From Nitrosococcus halophilus Nc 4 (GTDB lineage Bacteria > Pseudomonadota > Gammaproteobacteria > Nitrosococcales > Nitrosococcaceae), in NCBI RefSeq assembly GCF_000024725.1, contig NC_013960.1, positions 2,280,001-2,344,000 on the forward strand: a DNA stretch of 64,000 nucleotides, written 5' to 3'. Shown piece after piece: positions 9,995-20,085 of the stretch. A program made the position numbers and the translations under genes. Positions within the stretch are counted from its first letter, which is position 1. Every line of letters begins with the position of its first letter. The notes under the pieces are model-generated. The model was given only the letters and a program-made list of their open reading frames with translations, ran no database searches and was not told the DNA's origin.

Positions 9995-12883
9995 CTAGCC
10001 TGTATTGCGCATCCCCGCGGCAATAGCATTGATAGAACGCAGCAAGGGATCGATCCAAGCTTGGCGTTCTACGGGGGTGAGCAGGGGGTCGCGGGTGCGC
10101 TGGATGAGGGTGAGTTGGATATGGTTGAGGGGGTCTAGATAAGGGTCCCGACGCCTCAGGGACAAGGCCAAGGAGGGATTTTCCTCCAGTAGCGTGTGAG
10201 CGCCCACAATATGGAGCACTTGCGTCACGGTGCGCTGATATTCGGCACTGAGCATGGCAAAGATTCGCTCTCCCGTCTCGGGATCGAGACACAACTCGGC
10301 GTATTGTTGGGCGATGCGCAACTCGGCCTTGGCCAAAGACATTTGGATATTACTCAGCATGGCCCGAAAATAGGGCCATTCTTGATACATGGCTTGGAGT
10401 TTTGCAAGCCGATCGGGGGCGCCGGCCCGCCATTGCTCCAAGGCGCTGCCGATGCCATACCAGGCGGGGAAAGTGTGGCGGGCTTGGGCCCAACCAAAGA
10501 CCCAGGCAATGGCCCGTACTGAGGCCTTGGAGCGATCGCCTTTTTTCCGGTGGGAGGGCCGGGAGCCAATATTCAAAAGTCCAATTTCATTGACGGGAGT
10601 GGCTTCGTAGAAATAATCTTGAAAACCGGGCGTTTCCTCCGTAAGTTCCCGGTAGGCCCGCTCGCCAGCTTCGGCTAAAAAGTCCATGACTCCGAGATAG
10701 TCGCGCTTTTCTTCTTGGGGGGGCTGGACGAGGCAAGCGCTCGCCTTAATCAAGCCGCTTATTCCCATGTCTAGCTCATAAATGGCAGTCTCGGTGTTGC
10801 TGTACCGAGAGGAGAGCACCTCGCCTTGTTCCGTGAATTTGATTTGACCGTGGACTGTACCCCGAGGTTGGGACAGGATAGCGTCAAAGGTGGGGCCGCC
10901 GCCACGGCCAATGGTTCCCCCCCGGCCATGGAAGATGCGGCAATCTACACCCCGGTCGCCAGTCAGGGCGGTGACTTTCTTTTGCGCTTCATACAGTTTC
11001 CAGGAGGAGGCCAGAATTCCCCCGTCCTTACAGGAATCCGAGTAGCCAATCATGACTTCTTGCTGGTTACCAGAAGCCTGGAGTAGGGCTTGATAACTGG
11101 GATCATCGAGCAGAGCGGTCATGACAGGCTCGATATGCTCCAAATCCTCGATGGTCTCAAACAAGGGGGAAATCTGGAGGTCGCAATGCCATTGACCTTG
11201 CTGGTGTTTAGCCAAGCCAGCGAGATGGCCTAGGAACATGACCTCTAGGACATGACTGGCGGCATGGGTCATGGAAATCACATAGGTGCCAAAGACCCGG
11301 GGGCTGACCTCCCGGCGCATTTGGGCCATGACGTCAAATATTTCAAGGGTTTCCCGGGTAGGGGGAGTCAGTTGCTCCCGGTCGATGGGGACTCCTTCTT
11401 CACGGGCGAGCTGTTCGGAGAGCAGTTGTTGACGTTCGGTCTCTGAGAGATCAAGGTAAGCGGGGTGGAGTCCTGCCTGCTTTACTAATTCAGCGACTGC
11501 CTCTGTATGGCAACTGGATTCCTGGCGAATGTCCAGTTTAAGGAGGTAAAACCCAAAACTTTCTACCAGGCGAATCAGATCTTGTAGTTCTCCTGCTGCA
11601 ATGTTGCCATCGCCATGGTTGATAAGACTGTCGCGAATGAGGTAAAGATCCTGAAGGAATTCATCCTCAGAGGGATAACCTACACCGCTAGGGGGGCTGA
11701 GCCCGCTCTCTGGCTTAAGATGTAGCTCCACTGCCCGTAAATTATCAAGCAGGCGGTAGCGCATCAGGTAGAGCTTGCGCCGGTAAGGCTCATGACTAAA
11801 GCGGGTAGGGTTGCCGAGGAGGGCCTCTGGGCAGTCATTAAGATCCTGGTTAATGCTGTCCATCAGGGCTGTGGAGGGTTGGATGAGGGGAATGGAGTGA
11901 GTCAGGATACGCATCAATTCCCCAATGCGCTCGAGGTAATGCCGCAACGCCATCCGCATTTGCAAGCGCACTGCCATGGCAGTGATCTCCGGTTTGACAT
12001 TGGGATTGCCGTCCCGATCTCCTCCAATCCAGGATCCAAAGTGCAAAAAGCTGGGTACTCGGATTGTGGTATTTTCAGGGAGATCATCCCCATAGACTTT
12101 GTGAATGGCTTCTTCCAGTTGGCGATAGGTTTCGGGGACTGCTTGGAATAAGCTGACTTTGAAATAGAACAGGCCATTGATGATTTCATCTCGGACCTGG
12201 GGCCGGTGAGCCCGCACTTCGTCAGTCTTCCAGAGGACTTGAATCTGCCGTTCTAATTGACGGTGCAGTGCTTCCTCCTCCCGTTGACTCAGTCGAGCCT
12301 CGTCCAGAAGTTTGCTGGTGAGGAAAATCTTGCGGAGGTGTTCCATTACCGTGCGCCGCTTGGCCTCAGTGGGATGGGCGGTAATGACAGGAATATAAGC
12401 CAGGCTATCCAGTAGAATTTGAAGTTGCCCAGGCCCAACTCCCCCATTTCGTACCTCCTGTAGGGTCTCTTCAAATGAGCCCCGCCAAAGAGGTCCCCCC
12501 GCATCAATGCGGCGTTGCCGTTGGCGGTGTTGGTAGGCCTCCTCGGCAATATTCGCGAGACTGAAGTAGATGCTAAATGCCCGCACCACTTGGGTAAGCG
12601 TTTCCACATCTAGCTTACTGATAAGGCGCAGTAGCTGGATTCGTTTATCTGGATTCTCTTTTTTGCGTAGGTTGATGTAGCCCTTGCGCAAGGCTTCTAC
12701 AGCGGCGAATACTTTTTCCCTCGACTGGGCTTGGATGACTTGGCCCAGTAGATTGCCAAAAAGCTTGACTCGGGCACGCAATTCCTTATCGCGCCAGGGA
12801 GTGGCATTCTTGGTTTGATCCGGGGACACGGAAGCTATTGGTGCGGGTTTGGCTTCGGGGATTTGTTTCATCATGGGTGTCAT
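9995..12883 (-). CDS. ppc: Phosphoenolpyruvate carboxylase
   Basis: Anaplerotic enzyme making oxaloacetate from PEP and bicarbonate. About 962 residues when started at ATG 12883 (further ATGs at 12874 and 12871; the frame stays open to 12940). Diagnostic motifs: VITAHPTEAKRRT with the catalytic His, GGDRDGNPNV, GYSDSCKDGG, FHGRGGTIGRGGGP, and the C-terminal RNTG. First gene of a probable ppc-NUDIX-eIF2B-like transcript with a 49-bp gap to the NUDIX gene. Confidence 0.97.
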   Translation of the reverse strand: MTPMMKQIPEAKPAPIASVSPDQTKNATPWRDKELRARVKLFGNLLGQVIQAQSREKVFAAVEALRKGYINLRKKENPDKRIQLLRLISKLDVETLTQVVRAFSIYFSLANIAEEAYQHRQRQRRIDAGGPLWRGSFEETLQEVRNGGVGPGQLQILLDSLAYIPVITAHPTEAKRRTVMEHLRKIFLTSKLLDEARLSQREEEALHRQLERQIQVLWKTDEVRAHRPQVRDEIINGLFYFKVSLFQAVPETYRQLEEAIHKVYGDDLPENTTIRVPSFLHFGSWIGGDRDGNPNVKPEITAMAVRLQMRMALRHYLERIGELMRILTHSIPLIQPSTALMDSINQDLNDCPEALLGNPTRFSHEPYRRKLYLMRYRLLDNLRAVELHLKPESGLSPPSGVGYPSEDEFLQDLYLIRDSLINHGDGNIAAGELQDLIRLVESFGFYLLKLDIRQESSCHTEAVAELVKQAGLHPAYLDLSETERQQLLSEQLAREEGVPIDREQLTPPTRETLEIFDVMAQMRREVSPRVFGTYVISMTHAASHVLEVMFLGHLAGLAKHQQGQWHCDLQISPLFETIEDLEHIEPVMTALLDDPSYQALLQASGNQQEVMIGYSDSCKDGGILASSWKLYEAQKKVTALTGDRGVDCRIFHGRGGTIGRGGGPTFDAILSQPRGTVHGQIKFTEQGEVLSSRYSNTETAIYELDMGISGLIKASACLVQPPQEEKRDYLGVMDFLAEAGERAYRELTEETPGFQDYFYEATPVNEIGLLNIGSRPSHRKKGDRSKASVRAIAWVFGWAQARHTFPAWYGIGSALEQWRAGAPDRLAKLQAMYQEWPYFRAMLSNIQMSLAKAELRIAQQYAELCLDPETGERIFAMLSAEYQRTVTQVLHIVGAHTLLEENPSLALSLRRRDPYLDPLNHIQLTLIQRTRDPLLTPVERQAWIDPLLRSINAIAAGMRNTG

Positions 12884-12942
12884 TATAACCTGTATAGCTT
12901 GGTCTGGCGCATCTGGCCTTGAAGGAGTGCATGGACGCACGA

Positions 12943-13283
12943 CGACCCCCTAGCGAGAGTGCGCAGCTTTGCGGAGCATCGAGCGCGAGGGCCACATAAC
13001 TTGTTGTTCACTGTGGCGCGTTTCGGTAACATCGACCTCAGGCTAGGGTGTGGTCTCAATAGGGAGACCTTGGGGTTGTTATCAGAAGATCGGCCATGAT
13101 GTAAAACCCGACCGGCACATCCCTTTTGGCTACCGCGAGGAGCGCGGGAAGTTAGGCCTGTGGAGGGGCACAGCCTCCCGACGATACCAGGGTCGGCCTG
13201 GGACAATAGGGGCCTCAATGAAGCAGGAAACGCGCAGAGGGCAACCGGGCAGGAGCCCGGTCGGCGAAAGCAGATAAGCCGAT
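12943..13283 (+). ncRNA. HEARO/omegaRNA-like structured RNA, long copy
   Basis: Nearly all of the 409-bp gap between glgA and ppc folds on the plus strand. A long-range helix joins CCCTAGC (12948-12954) and GCTAGGG (13042-13048). Hairpins follow: GCCACA/TGTGGC, GGTCTC/GAGACC (13052-13069), AGGC..GTG/CAC..GCCT (13154-13176), CCAGG/CCTGG (13187-13201) and CCGGGC/GCCCGG (13245-13260), then GGCGAAAGC with a GNRA tetraloop that fixes the strand. The 5' 110 nt match the copy at 6138. No IscB gene is adjacent. The family name is inferred from layout; it could be another structured RNA. Confidence 0.5.
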
Positions 13284-13349
13284 AATTGTCACTCATAAGC
13301 AGCGAACTCCGAGGCTAAGATACACCCCTATTTATACTTTGGCATGGGG

Positions 13350-14798
13350 CTAATTTGGGACGAGCCGGCGATAAAGGTGGAGGTAGGCCTTAGCGCTAGC
13401 CCGCCAGCTAAAGTCCTGTTCCATGCCGGTCAGGGCGAGTTGGCGCCATAGGCTGCGCTGGTGATACAAAGCCAATGCCCGTCGGATGGCAGCAAGTAGG
13501 GCGGAGGGGGTAGGCTCTGTGAAGATGAAGCCTGTGGCCCGTCCTCGGCGGAGGTTTTCTTCGGTTGCATCCACCACGGTATCGGAGAGACCCCCAGTGC
13601 GGCGCACAATCGGCACAGTGCCATAACGTAAGGCATAAAGCTGGGTTAGGCCGCAGGGTTCAAAGCGAGAAGGCATGAGGAAGATATCAGCACCCGCTTG
13701 GATGCCATGGGCGAGCTGTTCATCATAGCGGATGGACAATCCCATTTGGTGGGGGTAGCGGGAAGCAAGTTTTTGCAGGGCATGCTCATAGTCTTCGTCG
13801 CCTTGGCCTAGAAAAACCACTTGGACCTTTTCAGAGAGTAGCTTAGGTAACGCCCTGAGGATAAGGTCAATCCCTTTTTGTTCTACTAACCGCCCGACAA
13901 AACCCAGCAGGGGGATAGTTTCGTCTTCAAGCAAGCCATAGTGGCGCTGCAGTGCCAACTTGTTAAAGGCTTTATGGTGCCAACAGCTTTTGTCATAGGG
14001 TTTCTCGATGAAAGTATCGTGGATTGGATCCCAATGCTGGTAATCGGCGCCATTGAGAATGCCCGTAAGGTGTTCTGCCCGCCGGCGAAGCACGCCGTCC
14101 AGGCCGCAACCAAATTCTGGGGTCAGGATTTCCCGGGCATAGGTGGGGCTGACGGTGGTGAGCCAATCGGCAAATACCAGTCCCCCCTTGATAAAGGAAA
14201 ATTGCTGGTGAAACTCTAAAGCATCGGGGGACCACCACCCGGAGGGCAGTTTTAAGGCTTCGAACTGCTGGCGGGGGAACACCCCTTGGTAGGAGAGGTT
14301 ATGAATGGTGAATAGCGTTGCAGGGCGATTTTTGGCTTGGCTGAGAAGCGGAGGAAGCAGCCCTGTTTGCCAATCGTTGCAGTGGATGATATCAGGCTGT
14401 CGCCCCAGTGCTGGATGACTTGCAAAGGCGGCAATGGCTTGGCAGAAAGTAGCAAAGCGTGAGGCATTGTCTGGCCAATCCTGGCCATTTTCGTCTAAAT
14501 AAGGGTTGCCTGGGCGGTCAAAGTATTCAGGACTGTCTACCAACCAGACGGGGTTTGGCCCCTCGGGGAGTTGGCTTTTCAAAATGCGAACTGGCCTTGG
14601 TGTTGAGGGAAGCTGCAAACAGGCCACTTCTGTCAGGTTTCCAAGGTGGATTTTGCAGGCAGGGTAGGCCGGTAGGATGATGCCTACGTCCTGTCCTAGG
14701 TGGGCGAGTTCCACGGGCAAGGTGCCGGCGACATCACCCAAACCGCCCGTTTTGATTAGAGGATGGACCTCACTGCTGGCAAAAAGGATTTTATACAC
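13350..14798 (-). CDS. glgA: Glycogen synthase (ADP-glucose)
   Basis: GT5 starch/glycogen synthase. A GTG at 14798 with CGAGG upstream gives MYKILFASSEVHPLIKTGG, placing the ADP-glucose-binding KTGGLGDV at residues 16-23 as in other GlgA proteins; an ATG at 14819 would add seven residues. Other motifs: DIIHCNDWQTGL, TIHNLSYQG, and in the C-terminal Rossmann domain FVGRLVEQKG and SRFEPCGLTQLYALRYGT. About 482 residues. It is separated from ppc by the structured RNA block. Confidence 0.96.
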   Translation of the reverse strand: MYKILFASSEVHPLIKTGGLGDVAGTLPVELAHLGQDVGIILPAYPACKIHLGNLTEVACLQLPSTPRPVRILKSQLPEGPNPVWLVDSPEYFDRPGNPYLDENGQDWPDNASRFATFCQAIAAFASHPALGRQPDIIHCNDWQTGLLPPLLSQAKNRPATLFTIHNLSYQGVFPRQQFEALKLPSGWWSPDALEFHQQFSFIKGGLVFADWLTTVSPTYAREILTPEFGCGLDGVLRRRAEHLTGILNGADYQHWDPIHDTFIEKPYDKSCWHHKAFNKLALQRHYGLLEDETIPLLGFVGRLVEQKGIDLILRALPKLLSEKVQVVFLGQGDEDYEHALQKLASRYPHQMGLSIRYDEQLAHGIQAGADIFLMPSRFEPCGLTQLYALRYGTVPIVRRTGGLSDTVVDATEENLRRGRATGFIFTEPTPSALLAAIRRALALYHQRSLWRQLALTGMEQDFSWRASAKAYLHLYRRLVPN

Positions 14799-14819
14799 TT
14801 TGATGCCTCGAAAAATCAC

Positions 14820-15203
14820 AAAGCTTATTCGGCCACAAGGTGCATGTCATTAAGTTAGACAGATTATTTTTGATTTTTTTGTTTTAAAAAATGGAAAATT
14901 AAGCTTAAGGTATAGCAAAACCATACCCGCGCCGGGAGGTCGGTGCTTAGACGCAATAAAAATTGTCTGCAAAAACTAGATATATTTTTAACAAAAGCCC
15001 ATTAGTATACCAAAATTTGATTTCATGTGCTAATCAGAATATTGTGCCGGGCTTTTAAGTTCTCACCCTGGCGGATGGTTATATTCTCTCTCCTGCTGAG
15101 CAACTTGAATGCTGAGTGGGCGGGTGAGGACCTTGAAAAGGACGATCTAAAATCCAGGCTATAGTATTCCCTATGGCCTTTGTGATCGCCAGGTGAGGTT
15201 AAT
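14820..15203. other. AT-rich intergenic region between divergent glgA and zwf
   Basis: 384 bp with no gene. It holds A/T-rich runs near 14870-14890 and should contain promoters for both flanking genes, but I see no convincing spaced -35/-10 pair or operator. A purine-rich AGGTGAGG before 15204 is the zwf ribosome binding site. Confidence 0.6.
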
Positions 15204-16676
15204 ATGCTTGCATCCTGTACTTTCGTAATTTTCGGTGCTACCGGTAACCTAAGCTGCAATAAGCTATTGCCTGCGCTCTATCATTTAGAGGTGGAGCAAC
15301 GGCTGCCCAATAAAATGGCTATCATAGGTCTTGGACGTCGAGATTGGAATACTGAGCACTGGCGCCAATGGGTGGCTGAGAAAATTGAGTCGAAGGCAAG
15401 AGGGGGCCTAGATAAAGCGATTTTAGCCCGTTTTCAACAACGATTGTATTATTTTCAGGGGGATCTTGCGGAAGCGGACACCTACCCCCATCTTAAGGCC
15501 TACCTGGAAGAGGAAGCTCAGGCCTTTCCTGCCAATATGGTGTTCTATATGTCCATCCGTCCGGCAGAGTTCGGCGTGGTTTCCGATAATTTAGGTGTGG
15601 TGGGCCTTAACTCAGAAAAAGACGGTTGGCGGCGGTTGGTGGTGGAAAAACCTTTTGGCTATGATGTGGACAGCGCTGAGCGCCTGGAAACTCGGTTGCA
15701 TCGATATTTTGCCGAGCGTCAAATCTTTCGCATCGACCATTATTTGGGGAAGGGGACGGTGCAGAATGTGTTTGTTTTCCGCTTTGCTAATTTGATGCTC
15801 GAACCCCTCTGGAACCGTAATTATATCGACCACATTCAAATCACCCATGCAGAAACACAGGGGCTTGAGGGGCGGGCAGGGTATTACGAAGGGACTGGTG
15901 CTCTACGGGATATGATCCAAAGTCACCTTTTACAAATGCTTGCCCTAGTGGCAATGGAACCCCCGCCGAGTATGGATCCGGAATCCTTGCGGGATGAGAA
16001 AGTCAAGGTATTGAAGTCCATCCGCCCTATTCCGGCAAGCGCCGTCAATGCCCATGCTTTTCGGGCCCAGTACGCACCCGGCACCTTCCAGGATAAAAAA
16101 GTGCCAGGCTATTTGGAGGAAAAAGGGGTCGACAAGGATAGCACCACGGAGACTTATGCGGCCCTCAAGCTTTATATCGATAATTGGCGCTGGCGTGGTG
16201 TACCGTTTTATTTGCGCACGGGCAAACGGATGGCGACGACCACCTCCCAGATTTCGATCCGTTTTAAACATGTGCCTCAGCAGCTATTTCGCCAAACCCC
16301 CATCCATCGCCTCGAACCCAACTGGCTCTTGCTTGGCATCCAACCCAATGAGTGCTTACGGCTTGAACTGCAGGTCAAGGAGCCAGGGCTGGAAATGCGG
16401 GCCCATACCACGACTTTGGATGCCGCCTACTGTAGCCGAGGGGAAATTAAACTGGATGCTTATGAGGCGCTGCTTTTGGACGTTATTGAGGGAGATAATT
16501 CCCTATTTTTGCGTTATGACGAAGTGCGCTGGGCTTGGCGGGTGGTGGATCCCATCCTTAAGGTGTGGGCAAGTGAGCGGGAGTTTATCCATAGTTATGG
16601 GGCGGGCAGTTGGGGGCCGTCTGAAACCTCGCGCTTGTTTGACCGTGATGACCAACGCTGGCGGAATACTCTTTAG
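15204..16676 (+). CDS. zwf: Glucose-6-phosphate 1-dehydrogenase
   Basis: First enzyme of the oxidative pentose phosphate and Entner-Doudoroff routes. 490 residues; NADP-binding [18 protein letters not shown] at the N-terminus (usual GASGDL reads GATGNL), the substrate and catalytic motif [13 protein letters not shown], and [14 protein letters not shown]. Its stop is only 12 bp before rfbB, so zwf is probably co-transcribed with the dTDP-rhamnose genes. Confidence 0.97.
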   Translation: MLASCTFVIFGATGNLSCNKLLPALYHLEVEQRLPNKMAIIGLGRRDWNTEHWRQWVAEKIESKARGGLDKAILARFQQRLYYFQGDLAEADTYPHLKAYLEEEAQAFPANMVFYMSIRPAEFGVVSDNLGVVGLNSEKDGWRRLVVEKPFGYDVDSAERLETRLHRYFAERQIFRIDHYLGKGTVQNVFVFRFANLMLEPLWNRNYIDHIQITHAETQGLEGRAGYYEGTGALRDMIQSHLLQMLALVAMEPPPSMDPESLRDEKVKVLKSIRPIPASAVNAHAFRAQYAPGTFQDKKVPGYLEEKGVDKDSTTETYAALKLYIDNWRWRGVPFYLRTGKRMATTTSQISIRFKHVPQQLFRQTPIHRLEPNWLLLGIQPNECLRLELQVKEPGLEMRAHTTTLDAAYCSRGEIKLDAYEALLLDVIEGDNSLFLRYDEVRWAWRVVDPILKVWASEREFIHSYGAGSWGPSETSRLFDRDDQRWRNTL

Positions 16677-16688
16677 AGATAAAAACCA

Positions 16689-17765
16689 ATGACACAACAA
16701 ACGCTTTTGATCACAGGGGGGGCTGGTTTCATCGGCTCTGCCGTGGTACGGCATTTCATTGAAAACACAGACCAAAGGGTGATTAATGTGGATAAACTCA
16801 CCTATGCGGGTAATCTGGAGTCCTTGGAATCTATCGCCTTCCATCCCCGCTATGAATTTGTCCATGCCGATATCTGTGATGGGGGGGCGATGGCGCAACT
16901 CTTTGCCCAGTATCGGCCCCATGCCGTGCTGCACTTGGCCGCCGAATCCCATGTGGATCGCTCCATTGATAGTCCAGTGGATTTTATCAATACCAATATC
17001 ACCGGGACCTATACCTTACTGGAAACAGCCTTAGATTATTGGCGAAAGCTTGATAAGAGCGCCCAAGCCCAGTTTCGCTTTCACCACATTTCCACCGATG
17101 AGGTTTTTGGCTCTTTAGGTGAAACGGGCTTATTTCATGAAGACTCACCCTATCAACCCAATTCACCCTACGCAGCGAGCAAAGCCGCTTCTGATCACCT
17201 GGTGAGGGCTTGGCATCATACTTATGGATTGCCGGTTTTGATCACCAACTGTTCCAATAATTATGGTCCCTACCAATTTCCGGAAAAACTCATTCCCCTT
17301 ATGGTGCTGAATGGGATTGAAGGTAAGCCCCTCCCTGTTTATGGCGCGGGTGACAATGTGCGGGATTGGCTTTATGTGGAAGACCATGTGCGGGCTTTGC
17401 AAATCGTCCTGACTGAGGGACAGCCAGGAGAAACCTATAATATTGGTGGGCATAACGAACAGACCAATATCGAAGTGGTTGAACTCATTTGCCAGCTACT
17501 CGATGAACTGCTTCCCGAGTCCCCCCACCGGCCTCACCGTTCTCTCATTACCTTCGTGTCGGACCGACCGGGTCATGATCGACGGTATGCCATTGATGCG
17601 GGAAAAATCGCTAGCGAATTAGGTTGGAGACCGCAGGAAACCTTTGAGACTGGGCTGCGCAAGACCCTTCAGTGGTATTTGGATAATCAGAAGTGGTGTC
17701 AGCGGGTACTCGATGGCAGCTATCGTCGAGAGCGTTTGGGCACAAGGGGGCAAGTCTATGCGTAA
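16689..17765 (+). CDS. rfbB: dTDP-glucose 4,6-dehydratase
   Basis: Short-chain dehydrogenase of 358 residues converting dTDP-glucose to the 4-keto-6-deoxy sugar. NAD-binding [34 protein letters not shown], the [12 protein letters not shown] catalytic Tyr/Lys pair, and [14 protein letters not shown]. Its last 8 bases overlap rfbA. Second step of dTDP-L-rhamnose synthesis. Confidence 0.97.
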   Translation: MTQQTLLITGGAGFIGSAVVRHFIENTDQRVINVDKLTYAGNLESLESIAFHPRYEFVHADICDGGAMAQLFAQYRPHAVLHLAAESHVDRSIDSPVDFINTNITGTYTLLETALDYWRKLDKSAQAQFRFHHISTDEVFGSLGETGLFHEDSPYQPNSPYAASKAASDHLVRAWHHTYGLPVLITNCSNNYGPYQFPEKLIPLMVLNGIEGKPLPVYGAGDNVRDWLYVEDHVRALQIVLTEGQPGETYNIGGHNEQTNIEVVELICQLLDELLPESPHRPHRSLITFVSDRPGHDRRYAIDAGKIASELGWRPQETFETGLRKTLQWYLDNQKWCQRVLDGSYRRERLGTRGQVYA

Positions 17766-18636
17766 GGGAATTATTCTTGCCGGGGGGTCGGGGACCCGGT
17801 TATATCCCGTCACCCAGCCGGTTTGCAAGCAACTGCTACCTGTCTATGACAAACCAATGATCTACTATCCCCTCTCGGTATTGATGTTAGCGGGTATCCG
17901 GCAGATCTTGGTGATTTCCACTCCCCAGGATTTGCCTCGTATCGAGCAATTATTGGGGGATGGCTCCCAGTGGGGGCTGAGTTTTTCCTACCGGGTGCAA
18001 CCCCGGCCCGAGGGAATCGCACAAGCCTTTATTCTTGCCAAAGACTTCATCAGGGGAGAACCTTGTGCTTTGATACTTGGAGACAATATTTTCCACGGGG
18101 ACGATCTTTCTTTACTGCTCCAGGAGGCCGCCAAGCGGGATTCGGGAGCCACGGTATTTGCCTATCCTGTTCATGATCCAGAGCGTTATGGAGTCGTTGA
18201 ATTTGAAGATGGTCGCAAGGTTTTGAGCATTGAAGAAAAACCTGCCGCGCCCAAATCCCGTTATGCGGTGACAGGCTTGTATTTTTACAATGAGCAGGTA
18301 GTGGAAATAGCAGAATCCCTGACTCCCTCAGCTCGGGGAGAGTTGGAGATCACGGATGTTAATCGACACTACTTAAGAGAAGAACAACTGTTTGTGGAAG
18401 TGATGAGCCGCGGCATGGCTTGGCTAGATACGGGCACCCATGACTCCCTGTTAGATGCCGCCTTATTCATTCATACTATTGAAAAACGCCAAGGACTGAA
18501 GATTGCTTGTCCCGAAGAGATTGCCTATCGGATGGGCTATATCGGCGACGCAGATCTGGAGCGTTTGGCCGGACCGCTGCAAAAAAGCGGTTATGGTGAC
18601 TATTTGTTGAATTTATTGCGTGAAAAAGTTTATTAA
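17758..18636 (+). CDS. rfbA: Glucose-1-phosphate thymidylyltransferase
   Basis: Makes dTDP-glucose from dTTP and glucose 1-phosphate. ATG 17758 gives [19 protein letters not shown], the canonical N-terminus with the nucleotide-binding GGSGTRL; longer frames upstream are readthrough of the rfbB region. Other motifs: [25 protein letters not shown] and [18 protein letters not shown]. About 292 residues. It overlaps rfbB by 8 bp. Confidence 0.97.
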   Translation: MRKGIILAGGSGTRLYPVTQPVCKQLLPVYDKPMIYYPLSVLMLAGIRQILVISTPQDLPRIEQLLGDGSQWGLSFSYRVQPRPEGIAQAFILAKDFIRGEPCALILGDNIFHGDDLSLLLQEAAKRDSGATVFAYPVHDPERYGVVEFEDGRKVLSIEEKPAAPKSRYAVTGLYFYNEQVVEIAESLTPSARGELEITDVNRHYLREEQLFVEVMSRGMAWLDTGTHDSLLDAALFIHTIEKRQGLKIACPEEIAYRMGYIGDADLERLAGPLQKSGYGDYLLNLLREKVY

Positions 18637-18642
18637 ATCTCC

Positions 18643-19188
18643 ATGAAAGCTAAGCCGACTAAGCTCCCCGAGGTTTTGCTCATTGAACCCCGTGTCTTTG
18701 GTGACAAGCGGGGTTTTTTCTTTGAAAGCTATAACAAGATAGCCTTTGCGGCAGCCACCGATATTCAGGCCGAGTTTGTACAAGACAACCATTCTTGCTC
18801 GGCAAGGCACGTCCTACGGGGTTTACACTACCAGATTCGGCAGCCCCAAGGTAAATTGGTTCGGGTCGTTGCGGGTGAAGTCTTTGATGTGGCCGTTGAT
18901 CTGCGGCGCAGTTCTTCTAGTTTTGGCCATTGGGTCGGTTGCCACCTCTCGGCGGAAAACAAGCATCAGCTCTGGGTGCCAGAAGGATTTGCCCACGGTT
19001 TTTTAGTGCTAAGTGAGTATGCGGAGTTCTTATATAAGACCACGGACTACTATGCCCCGGAATATGAGCGTTGCATTCGCTGGGATGATCCGGAGCTGGC
19101 TATAGACTGGCCCTTGGAGAAGGCTCCGCTGGTCTCCACCAAGGACCAAGCAGGTGTCGCTTTTAAAGAGGCGGAGCTGTTCCCATGA
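18643..19188 (+). CDS. rfbC: dTDP-4-dehydrorhamnose 3,5-epimerase
   Basis: Cupin-fold epimerase of 181 residues. Seen: IEPRVFGDKRGFFFESYN at the N-terminus, DNHSCSARHVLRGLHYQ with the catalytic His, GEVFDVAVDLRRSS, and the VPEGFAHGFLVLSE region. Third step of the dTDP-L-rhamnose pathway. It overlaps rfbD by 4 bp (ATGA). Confidence 0.97.
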   Translation: MKAKPTKLPEVLLIEPRVFGDKRGFFFESYNKIAFAAATDIQAEFVQDNHSCSARHVLRGLHYQIRQPQGKLVRVVAGEVFDVAVDLRRSSSSFGHWVGCHLSAENKHQLWVPEGFAHGFLVLSEYAEFLYKTTDYYAPEYERCIRWDDPELAIDWPLEKAPLVSTKDQAGVAFKEAELFP

Positions 19189-20075
19189 ACAATACTCGGA
19201 AACGGATACTTTTGCTGGGCGCAAGTGGTCAGGTGGGTTGGGAGTTGCAGCGGACACTGGCTCCCTTAGGGGAGGTGATTGCCTTGAGACGAGATCGCCT
19301 CGATCTGGCCCAAGTAGAGAATATTGGCTCTTGCCTTGCCGACATTCAGCCGATCTTAATTGTCAATGCAGCGGCTTATACCGCCGTGGACCAGGCAGAA
19401 GAGGAACCGGAACGGGCCATGGCCATCAATGGCGATGTTCCTGGAATTCTGGCTGAAGCAGCGCGCCAACAGGGCGCGGCGCTTATCCATTATTCCACCG
19501 ACTATGTCTTTGATGGGGAAAATACTTCCCCTTATCGGGAGACGGATACTCCCCGCCCCCTCAATGTATATGGCCAAACTAAACTGGCGGGGGAGAAGGC
19601 TATCGCCGCAGTGGGTGGAGCCTATTTGATCTTGCGAACCAGCTGGGTCTATGGGTTAAGGGGCCGTAATTTTCTATTGACCATGCAGCGACTTGCCCAG
19701 GAGAGAGAGGCCCTCAAAGTAGTGGATGACCAATGGGGCACTCCCACCTGGAGCCGTTTGATAGCAGAAGGAACGGCCCAAATTATTGCCCAGTCCCGAG
19801 GTCAGATGCAGGACTATATTCGCCAACAGGCAGGTACTTACCACCTAAGTTGTGGGGGAAAAACTACCTGGTATGGTTTTGCGCGGGTCATTTTGGATCG
19901 GTTAGCGCAAAGGACCACGCCGGTGGCGAGGCTGGAGGCTATTCCGACTTCAGGTTATCCTACCCCAGCCCAGCGCCCTGCCTTCTCTAGTTTGGATAAT
20001 AGCCATGTTCGGGACACCTTTGGGATTCAACTGCCCCATTGGAAGGAGGCGCTAGGGCTTGCGCTTTCAGATTGA
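19185..20075 (+). CDS. rfbD: dTDP-4-dehydrorhamnose reductase
   Basis: Final step to dTDP-L-rhamnose, NAD(P)H-dependent, 296 residues. NAD-binding LLGASGQVGWELQRTL, VNAAAYTAVDQAE, YSTDYVFDG, and VYGQTKLAGEKA with the catalytic Tyr/Lys. Last gene of the zwf-rfbBACD run; it ends 10 bp from convergent asnB, leaving no room for a separate terminator. Confidence 0.96.
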   Translation: MNNTRKRILLLGASGQVGWELQRTLAPLGEVIALRRDRLDLAQVENIGSCLADIQPILIVNAAAYTAVDQAEEEPERAMAINGDVPGILAEAARQQGAALIHYSTDYVFDGENTSPYRETDTPRPLNVYGQTKLAGEKAIAAVGGAYLILRTSWVYGLRGRNFLLTMQRLAQEREALKVVDDQWGTPTWSRLIAEGTAQIIAQSRGQMQDYIRQQAGTYHLSCGGKTTWYGFARVILDRLAQRTTPVARLEAIPTSGYPTPAQRPAFSSLDNSHVRDTFGIQLPHWKEALGLALSD

Positions 20076-20085
20076 CCACTAAGGG

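Noticed and set aside
12883-13296. 137-codon minus frame across the glgA-ppc gap
   Set aside because: Composition is that of a structured RNA region; no start signal, no family, and the plus-strand folding explains the conservation.
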